A stretch of 5,774 nucleotides of DNA, from NCBI GenBank assembly GCA_944353735.1, contig CALVPU010000184.1, positions 1 through 5,774 on the forward strand, in the 5' to 3' direction. Positions 1-4,344 of this stretch are shown here, piece after piece (within the stretch, counting starts at the first letter, position 1; each line of letters begins with the position of its first letter). The translations under genes were made by a program, and so were the position numbers. The stretch comes from an uncultured Eubacteriales bacterium. GTDB lineage: Bacteria > Bacillota > Clostridia > Christensenellales > Aristaeellaceae. The notes below the pieces were generated by a model. It saw only the letters and a program-made list of their open reading frames with translations. It had not been told where the DNA came from and ran no database searches.

Positions 1-95
1 TCGAAACCGTATCCCTCCGGTGGAACCCTACCGATGACAGGACTCGGCATCAAAGACAGGCATCGTATGGGCAACACAATTAGGAGGGTATATCC
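1..95. other. Upstream spacer, possible end of a preceding gene
   Basis: No complete gene lies here. One frame beginning at base 2 reads eleven codons (RNRIPPVEPYR) to a TGA at 35-37, so it could be the C-terminus of an upstream + strand gene, but eleven codons are too few to support this. I see no convincing -35/-10 pair for the zinc-ribbon gene that follows. Its promoter may lie before the window, or it may be weak. The only clear signal is the AGGAGG at 82-87, which belongs to the next gene. Confidence 0.3.
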
Positions 96-389
96 ATGTT
101 TGAGGACAAGACTTTGGTTTGCCGTGAGTGCGGCGCGGAATTCGTTTTCACTGCTTCTGAGCAGCAGTTCTACGCGGACAAGGGCTTCCAGAACGAGCCC
201 GGTCGTTGCCCGGCGTGCCGCGCTGCGCGTCGCGCGCAGAACGGCGGCGGCGCCCGCGCCGAGCGCCAGATGTACGACGTGATCTGCGATGGCTGCGGTC
301 AGCCCACGCAGGTGCCGTTCCAGCCCCGCGGAGATCGTCCGGTCTACTGCCGCGCGTGCTTCGAGGCTCAGCGCCAGAACCGCTTCTGA
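96..389 (+). CDS. Small tandem zinc-ribbon protein (zf-trcl plus CxxC-x17-CxxC)
   Basis: This is a 97-residue soluble protein with four CxxC knuckles: C9/C12, C38/C41, C64/C67 and C85/C88. The first two pairs flank a segment containing QQFYADKGFQNEPGRC, which resembles the 'probable zinc-ribbon' (zf-trcl) family. The last two pairs are exactly 17 residues apart, matching the CxxC-x17-CxxC small-protein family. Each half should bind one structural zinc ion. A basic, Ala/Arg/Gly-rich linker (about residues 42-58) joins them. The start is well fixed: AGGAGG at 82-87 lies 8 bases before the ATG. There is no signal peptide or membrane segment, so it is cytoplasmic. The gene is monocistronic here, with a terminator just downstream. 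Proteins of this type are common in Clostridia and relatives, but their role is not established; nucleic-acid or ribosome binding is a guess. Identification of the domains is firm, the function is unknown. Confidence 0.9.
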   Translation: MFEDKTLVCRECGAEFVFTASEQQFYADKGFQNEPGRCPACRAARRAQNGGGARAERQMYDVICDGCGQPTQVPFQPRGDRPVYCRACFEAQRQNRF

Positions 390-398
390 GATGAGTTG

Positions 399-436
399 AG
401 AGCGTCCCCTTGCCCAGCGCGAGGGGGCGCTCTTTT
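399..436 (+). terminator. Rho-independent terminator after the zinc-ribbon gene
   Basis: Bases 399-413 pair with 419-433 (15 bp, including two G-T pairs at 405/427 and 411/421) around a 5-base loop at 414-418. The right arm runs into TTTT at 433-436. It begins ten bases after the TGA. The opposite strand has no T-run after the hairpin, so it acts on + strand transcripts only. Confidence 0.9.
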
Positions 437-475
437 GTGCGGGAGAAACGCGCGATTTAACCGGCAGTCACCTTT

Positions 476-501
476 TTGATTGGCGATTTTTGGGGTATAA
501 T
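476..501 (+). promoter_or_regulatory. Promoter of the smsCB operon
   Basis: A perfect -10 hexamer TATAAT lies at 496-501, in an AT-richer island of otherwise GC-rich DNA. The -35 is poor. TTGATT at 476-481 is the best hexamer match but leaves only a 14-base spacer. TTTTGA (474-479) and TTTTTG (473-478) give 16 and 17 bases but match the consensus weakly. The expected start of transcription is about 507-509, giving a leader of about 60 bases. A weak -35 beside a perfect -10 is compatible with an activated or regulated promoter, but that is inference. Confidence 0.7.
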
Positions 502-502
502 A

Positions 503-555
503 GATACGGAAACGACATTTCCCCGCGCAATTCGCGGATAAATCGCGATACGGAA
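503..555 (+). repeat. 9-bp direct repeat plus inverted repeats in the smsCB leader
   Basis: GATACGGAA occurs at 503-511, over the predicted transcription start, and again at 547-555, running into the Shine-Dalgarno region. Between the copies are a small inverted repeat (CCGCG 523-527 with CGCGG 533-537, 5-base loop) and the 8-bp perfect palindrome ATCGCGAT at 542-549. The placement suggests an operator or a leader element, but no regulator gene is in the window and nothing here is a recognised motif. Confidence 0.4.
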
Positions 556-558
556 GGA
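552..558 (+). promoter_or_regulatory. smsC: Ribosome binding site that decides the smsC start
   Basis: GGAAGGA ends only one base before the ATG at 560 but ten bases before the in-frame ATG at 569. The second spacing is workable and the first is too tight for the AGGA core. Starting at 569 also gives MLELKD, which lines up with the usual SufC beginning (MLSIKD in E. coli). The 560 start would add only three residues (MSA). Confidence 0.6.
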
Positions 559-568
559 TATGAGCGCA

Positions 569-1300
569 ATGTTGGAATTGAAAGATATCGTATGGCGCGC
601 TCCGGACGGCGAAGCGATCCTCAAGGGCGTGAGCCTGACGGTGCCGGACGATACGCTGATGGCGATCACCGGACCCAACGGCGGCGGCAAGACGACGCTG
701 GCGCGCGTCATCGCCGGCCTGGAGAAGCCCGAAAGCGGCGCCATACTGCTCGACGGCGAGGACATCACAAATCTAAACGTCACCGAGCGCGCGCGCCGGG
801 GCGTCAGCTATGCCTTTCAGCAGCCCGTGCGCTTCAAGGGACTGCTGGTGCGTCAGCTGCTGGAACTGGCGGCGGGCGGCGAAATGGGGGAGCGGCGCAT
901 GTGCGAAGTGCTCAGCCGCGTCGGCCTCTGCGCACGCGAGTACATCGACCGCGAGGTCAACGCCACCCTCTCCGGCGGCGAGATCAAGCGCATCGAGATC
1001 GCCACGGTGCTGCTGCGGCACACGCGCCTGACGATCTTCGACGAGCCGGAGGCGGGCATCGACCTGTGGAGCTTCGGCAACCTGATCGACGTGTTCAAGG
1101 ACCTGCGCGAGCACATGCACGGCAGCATGCTCATCATCTCGCATCAGGAGCGCATCCTGCAGATCGCGGACCGCATCGCCGTGATCGCCGGCGGCGTGCT
1201 CACGCGCGAGGGCGCGGCGGGCGAAGTGTTCCCAGAACTGATGTCGGACGCGGGCGGCAATCGCGCCTGCTGCGGCAGAAGGGAGGGGTTTGCGGGATGA
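569..1300 (+). CDS. smsC: SufC-like Fe-S assembly ATPase (SmsC of a minimal SUF-like system)
   Basis: This is a cytoplasmic ABC-type ATPase of the SufC family, without a membrane domain. It is 243 residues long from the preferred ATG at 569 (246 from ATG 560; numbering below is from 560). Visible motifs are Walker A GPNGGGKTT (38-46), Q-loop in AFQQPV (85-90), signature LSGGEIKRIEIA (137-148), Walker B LTIFDEPEAGID (157-168) with catalytic E162, and H-loop H195 in ISHQERIL. The LSGGE-x-KR signature and the AFQxPV segment are SufC hallmarks and differ from transport ATPases. In SUF systems SufC binds the scaffold and uses ATP to drive a conformational change that exposes the cluster assembly site. 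The next gene is the scaffold, overlapping by ATGA, which supports this role. The C-terminal tail is odd, with adjacent cysteines C237-C238; the DNA there also carries the ribosome binding site of the next gene. The SufC family call is very secure. The 'Sms' subtype is inferred from the two-gene layout. Confidence 0.9.
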   Translation: MLELKDIVWRAPDGEAILKGVSLTVPDDTLMAITGPNGGGKTTLARVIAGLEKPESGAILLDGEDITNLNVTERARRGVSYAFQQPVRFKGLLVRQLLELAAGGEMGERRMCEVLSRVGLCAREYIDREVNATLSGGEIKRIEIATVLLRHTRLTIFDEPEAGIDLWSFGNLIDVFKDLREHMHGSMLIISHQERILQIADRIAVIAGGVLTREGAAGEVFPELMSDAGGNRACCGRREGFAG

Positions 1301-2214
1301 ACCAGATTCTCGACGGACTGCTCAAGATGGTCTCGGATTGGAACGGAAAGTTCGAGGGCGCGTTCAATATCCGCGAAAACGGCGGCTGTGCCGGACGCCG
1401 CTCGACCGAGCACATCAAGATCGAGACAAAACAGGACAAGCCGGGGCTGGACATTCGCATCCTGCCGGGCACGAAGGGCGAATCGGTGTCCATTCCGGCA
1501 TGCGTGACGCACGGCGGCGTGGACGACCTGACTTATAACGACTTCTATGTCGGCGAGGACGCGGACGTAACGATCGTCGCTGGCTGCGGCGTGCACACTG
1601 AGACGGGCGAGCCGGCGCGCCACAACGGCGTCCACCGCTTCTTCCTCGCGAAGGGCGCGCGCGTCAAATATCTCGAAAAGCACGTCGGCACGGGCAAGGG
1701 CGCCGGCATTCGCCGCATCGACCCGGTGACCGAGGTGTTCATGGAAGAGGACGCCGTGATGATCATGGAGACCTCGCAGATCGGCGGCGTCGACAGCACC
1801 GCGCGCATCACGCACGCCACGTTGGGGAAAAACGCCAAGCTGCACATCCACGAGCGCCTGCTCACGGAGGGCGTGCAGCAGGCGCGCACGGAGTTCGAAG
1901 TCGTGATGAACGGCGCGGGCGCGGGCGTGGATCTGATCTCCCGGTCGGTGGCGCGCGGCGATTCCAGACAGAGCTATCGCTCGGTGATCACCGGCAATGC
2001 GCCCTGCACCGGTCATTCGGAGTGCGACGCGATCATCGGCGAGAACGGCTCGGTCGCGGCGGCGCCGGAACTGGTTGCCAATAACGCCGATGCCGCGCTG
2101 ATCCACGAAGCCGCCATTGGCAAGATCGCCGGCGAACAGATTCTCAAGCTGCAAACCCTCGGCCTGACCGAAAGAGAAGCCGAGGCCAAGATCGTCGAAG
2201 GCTTCCTGCGCTGA
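1297..2214 (+). CDS. smsB: SufB/SufD-like Fe-S scaffold (SmsB of a minimal SUF-like system)
   Basis: This is a 305-residue SufB/SufD-family protein, much shorter than E. coli SufB (about 495). It is essentially the beta-helix core plus the C-terminal helical part, lacking the long N-terminal region. Residues matching SufB functional sites are visible: C243 in HSECDAIIG aligns with E. coli SufB C405 in TQCDSMLIG, and H270-E271 in LIHEAAIG align with H433-E434. The tail GEQILKLQTLGLTEREAEAKIVEGFLR-like segment (279-305) matches the family's closing helices. Other cysteines are C31, C69, C97 and C237. The start is fixed by GGGAGGGG at 1281-1288, 8 bases before an ATG that overlaps the smsC stop as ATGA, implying translational coupling. 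With no sufD, the scaffold probably works as a homodimer with SmsC. No cysteine desulfurase is adjacent, so the sulfur source is unknown. The same frame is open back to 490, but that upstream part is only the shadow of smsC. Confidence 0.88.
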   Translation: MNQILDGLLKMVSDWNGKFEGAFNIRENGGCAGRRSTEHIKIETKQDKPGLDIRILPGTKGESVSIPACVTHGGVDDLTYNDFYVGEDADVTIVAGCGVHTETGEPARHNGVHRFFLAKGARVKYLEKHVGTGKGAGIRRIDPVTEVFMEEDAVMIMETSQIGGVDSTARITHATLGKNAKLHIHERLLTEGVQQARTEFEVVMNGAGAGVDLISRSVARGDSRQSYRSVITGNAPCTGHSECDAIIGENGSVAAAPELVANNADAALIHEAAIGKIAGEQILKLQTLGLTEREAEAKIVEGFLR

Positions 2215-2241
2215 GGCGAGCGGCGATTTCCATGACGATAG

Positions 2242-2291
2242 GCTCCCTGCCGTCCGTCCGCGCTCGGATGGACGGCAGGGAGCTTTTCTTT
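2242..2291 (+). terminator. Strong rho-independent terminator after smsB
   Basis: Bases 2242-2260 pair with 2265-2283 over 19 consecutive base pairs (one G-T pair, 2256/2269), leaving a 4-base loop CGCT at 2261-2264. The hairpin is followed by TTTTCTTT at 2284-2291. It begins 28 bases after the smsB stop and closes the smsCB transcript before the exporter operon. It is unusually long for an intrinsic terminator. The other strand lacks a T-run. Confidence 0.93.
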
Positions 2292-2553
2292 GCGCCGGCG
2301 CGGCATGTGGAGACTGCGCAACCTGCCGCTCGCGCACCTGTGCCGCGCAAAGCGGTTCGACCAGTTAACAAGCCGATCGAGCAACCTGCCGTTTGCGCAC
2401 CTGTGCTGCGCAATGCGTCGCAGCCGACCTCGAGCGCGGGATGGTTCATGCGTGGGCGGGGAATTGACTTTCGCGCGGCTTTGCGCGCTGCCACAGGCGG
2501 CTGGAGTTAACGAAAATGAATCATTCCTTCTGGGGGATGTAACGCGGCGGCGG
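2292..2553. other. Gene-free spacer between smsCB and the exporter operon
   Basis: I see no credible gene here. Open frames cross it on both strands, but they run through the terminator or the exporter promoter, have no ribosome binding site and have arginine-rich, low-diversity translations. The content is the imperfect direct repeat at 2318-2417 and several short GC-rich inverted repeats, for example CGCGC 2472-2476 with GCGCG 2483-2487. There are also two GTTAAC sites (2364-2369 and 2506-2511). An isolated TTGACT at 2464-2469 has no -10 partner at the right distance. It could be an intergenic repeat element, decayed coding DNA, or the template of an unrecognised RNA. Confidence 0.5.
2318..2417. 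repeat. Imperfect 37-bp direct repeat, copies 63 bp apart
   Basis: Bases 2318-2354 and 2381-2417 match at 33 of 37 positions (differences at 2329, 2331, 2344 and 2351). The spacing is exactly 63 bp, a multiple of three, and most differences would be single amino-acid changes if it were read in the 2290 frame (NLPLAHLC and NLPFAHLC). The second copy contains a perfect 7-bp inverted repeat, TTGCGCA 2393-2399 with TGCGCAA 2407-2413, around a 7-base loop; the first copy has a broken version. A faint third resemblance (FARLC in the same frame) occurs near 2470. The strand and any function are unknown. Confidence 0.7.
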
Positions 2554-2582
2554 TTGATTTCTTGGGCGCATTTCTGTATACT
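2554..2582 (+). promoter_or_regulatory. Promoter of the ABC exporter operon
   Basis: TTGATT (2554-2559, 4/6) and TATACT (2577-2582, 5/6) are separated by 17 bases, the optimal spacing. The expected transcription start is about 2588-2590, giving a leader of about 30 bases. The promoter lies inside the upstream extension of the long open frame beginning at 2290, which argues that translation really begins at 2620. Confidence 0.75.
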
Positions 2583-2607
2583 GGTCACGGTTGCTTACAT
2601 TACCATC

Positions 2608-2612
2608 GGGGG
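2608..2612 (+). promoter_or_regulatory. Atypical G-run ribosome binding site for the first exporter gene
   Basis: GGGGG lies 7 bases before the ATG at 2620. It is a weaker match to the anti-Shine-Dalgarno sequence than the AGGAGG or GGGAGG sites of the neighbouring genes. The next in-frame ATG (2629) has no better site, so 2620 is kept as the start. Confidence 0.45.
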
Positions 2613-2619
2613 CGTAAAG

Positions 2620-4344
2620 ATGAACGGAATGCTGAAGTACCTCAGGAAGTATCGCAAGGAATGCGTGCTCGCGCCGCTGTTCAAGATGCTGGAAGCGTCG
2701 TTTGAGCTGATGGTGCCGCTGGTGATGACGGTCATCATCGATAACGGCATCGGCGACGGCGACCGCGGACTGATCGTGCGCATGGTGCTGGTGATGGTGG
2801 CGCTGGGACTGATCGGACTGGTCAGCTCGGTCACGGCGCAGTACTTTTCCGCCAAGGCGGCGACCGGCTTTGCCACCGGCGTGCGCCACGCGCTGTTTTC
2901 GCACCTGCAGAGCCTGTCGTTTTCCAACATGGACGCCATGGGCACGTCGAAGATGATCACGCGCATGACCAGCGACGTCAATCAGGCGCAGACCGGCGTC
3001 AACATGACGCTTCGGTTGTTCCTGCGCTCGCCGTTTGTGGTGTTCGGCGCGATGATCATGGCGTTTACGATCGACGTGCGCAGCGCGCTCATCTTTGCGG
3101 CGGCGATCGCGGCGCTGTCGCTGGTGGTGTTCGGCATCATGGCGGTCAACATTCCGATGATGCGCGGCGTGCAGGCGGCGCTGGAGCGCGTGCTCGGCGC
3201 GACGCGCGAGAACCTGTCAGGCGCGCGCGTGATCCGCGCCTTTTGCAAGGAGGACAGTCAGTTCGCCGAGTTTGTGGAGAAGAACCGCGCGCTGACGTCC
3301 CGGCAGAAGCGCGCCGGATGGGTGTCCGGACTGATGAACCCGCTGACGTATTTGCTGATCAATTTGGCGATCGCCTGGCTGATCTATACCGGCGCGGTGC
3401 AGGTTTCCAGCGGCGTGCTGACGCCGGGCGAAGTCGTCGCGCTGTACAACTACATGTCGCAGATTCTGGTCGAGCTGATCAAGCTGGCGAACCTGATCGT
3501 GACGATGAACAAGGCGGCGGCGAGCTGGAACCGCATCGCCGACGCGCTGGCGATCGAGCCGGACATGACCTCGCCGGCGGTCTCCGCGCCCGCCGATCCG
3601 GATGCCCCGGCGGTGGCGTTTGACCACGTCAGCCTGAAGTACGGCGGCGCGGGCGGCGAATCGCTGACCGACATCGACTTTTCCATCCCGCGCGGGCAGA
3701 CGGTCGGCGTTATTGGCGGCACGGGCTCGGGCAAGACGAGTCTGGTGGGCATGATCCCGCGCTTTTACGATGCTACCGCCGGTCATGTGCGCGTCGGCGG
3801 CGTGGACGTGCGCGACATGAACGCTGACGAGCTGCGCGGAAGGATCGGATTTGTGCTGCAGCAGGCGGTGCTCTTCCACGGCACGATTCGCGACAACCTG
3901 CGCTGGGGCAAGGCGGACGCCAGCGATGCCGAACTGATGGCGGCGGTGCGCGCGGCGCAGGCGGAGGATGTCGTTGCCGCCAAGGGCGGACTGGATGCGG
4001 AGCTCGAGCAGGGCGGCCGCAACCTTTCCGGCGGACAGCGCCAGCGCCTGACGATCGCGCGCGCGCTGGTGCGCAGACCGGACATCCTCGTGCTCGACGA
4101 CAGTGCCTCGGCGCTCGACCAGGCGACCGACCAGCGCCTGCGCCGGGCGATCGCCGGCCTGGACTACCATCCCACGGTGTTCATCGTCTCGCAGCGCACG
4201 GCGTCGATCCGCGAGGCGGATCTGATCCTCGTGCTCGACGACGGGCGCATGGTCGGTCGCGGCACGCACGCGGAGCTGCTGGAGAATTGTCCGGTCTATA
4301 GAGAGATCTATGAATCGCAGTATGGCGGGGAGGCGAGCGCATGA
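2620..4344 (+). CDS. ABC exporter half-transporter with degenerate ATP site (BmrC/YheI-like subunit)
   Basis: This is a 574-residue fused membrane plus ATPase protein, the normal length for a bacterial half-exporter. The N-terminal domain has about six membrane segments (roughly 16-40, 51-72, 132-152, 156-177, 240-262 and 268-295). The C-terminal nucleotide-binding domain has A-loop Y341, Walker A GGTGSGKTS (366-374), Q-loop at 414-415, signature LSGGQ (469-473) and Walker B ILVLDDSASALD (489-500). Two catalytic positions are non-canonical: D494 (GAC at 4099) replaces the Glu after Walker B, and Q525 (CAG at 4192) replaces the H-loop His in VSQRTASI. This pattern is known for the degenerate-site subunit of heterodimeric exporters such as BmrC and TM287. 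The partner is the next gene, overlapping by ATGA. Substrate unknown; drugs, lipids or peptides are all possible. The ATG at 2620 follows the promoter; the open frame extends back to 2290, but that extension covers the spacer repeat and promoter. Confidence 0.92.
   Translation: MNGMLKYLRKYRKECVLAPLFKMLEASFELMVPLVMTVIIDNGIGDGDRGLIVRMVLVMVALGLIGLVSSVTAQYFSAKAATGFATGVRHALFSHLQSLSFSNMDAMGTSKMITRMTSDVNQAQTGVNMTLRLFLRSPFVVFGAMIMAFTIDVRSALIFAAAIAALSLVVFGIMAVNIPMMRGVQAALERVLGATRENLSGARVIRAFCKEDSQFAEFVEKNRALTSRQKRAGWVSGLMNPLTYLLINLAIAWLIYTGAVQVSSGVLTPGEVVALYNYMSQILVELIKLANLIVTMNKAAASWNRIADALAIEPDMTSPAVSAPADPDAPAVAFDHVSLKYGGAGGESLTDIDFSIPRGQTVGVIGGTGSGKTSLVGMIPRFYDATAGHVRVGGVDVRDMNADELRGRIGFVLQQAVLFHGTIRDNLRWGKADASDAELMAAVRAAQAEDVVAAKGGLDAELEQGGRNLSGGQRQRLTIARALVRRPDILVLDDSASALDQATDQRLRRAIAGLDYHPTVFIVSQRTASIREADLILVLDDGRMVGRGTHAELLENCPVYREIYESQYGGEASA

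Noticed and set aside
490..1296. N-terminal extension of the smsB frame back to 490, giving a 574-residue protein
   Set aside because: The extension overlaps all of smsC in another frame, and its translation is Arg/Gly/Ala-rich with no family resemblance. It starts upstream of the -10 of the promoter, and the true start at 1297 has a strong ribosome binding site and matches the family.
1144..2337. 397-residue minus-strand open frame opposite smsB
   Set aside because: It is rich in Arg, His, Ala and Asp, as expected for the antisense of GC-rich coding DNA. It has no domain or ribosome binding site, and it covers a confident + strand gene.
2464..2490. TTGACT at 2464-2469 as a second promoter -35
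   Set aside because: The DNA 16-18 bases downstream is GC-rich with no -10 hexamer.
2232..2510. 92-residue + strand open frame in the spacer
   Set aside because: It reads through the 19-bp terminator hairpin, has no ribosome binding site and has a low-complexity Arg/Ala/Pro-rich translation.
2290..2619. 110-residue N-terminal extension of the first exporter subunit
   Set aside because: It begins inside the T-run of the terminator, has no ribosome binding site, spans the intergenic repeat and contains the exporter promoter at 2554-2582. Half-exporters normally begin just before the first membrane segment, as the 2620 start does.
3217..4269. 350-residue minus-strand open frame opposite the first exporter gene
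   Set aside because: It has the same antisense composition, no motif and no start signal, and it overlaps the ATPase domain of a confident gene.
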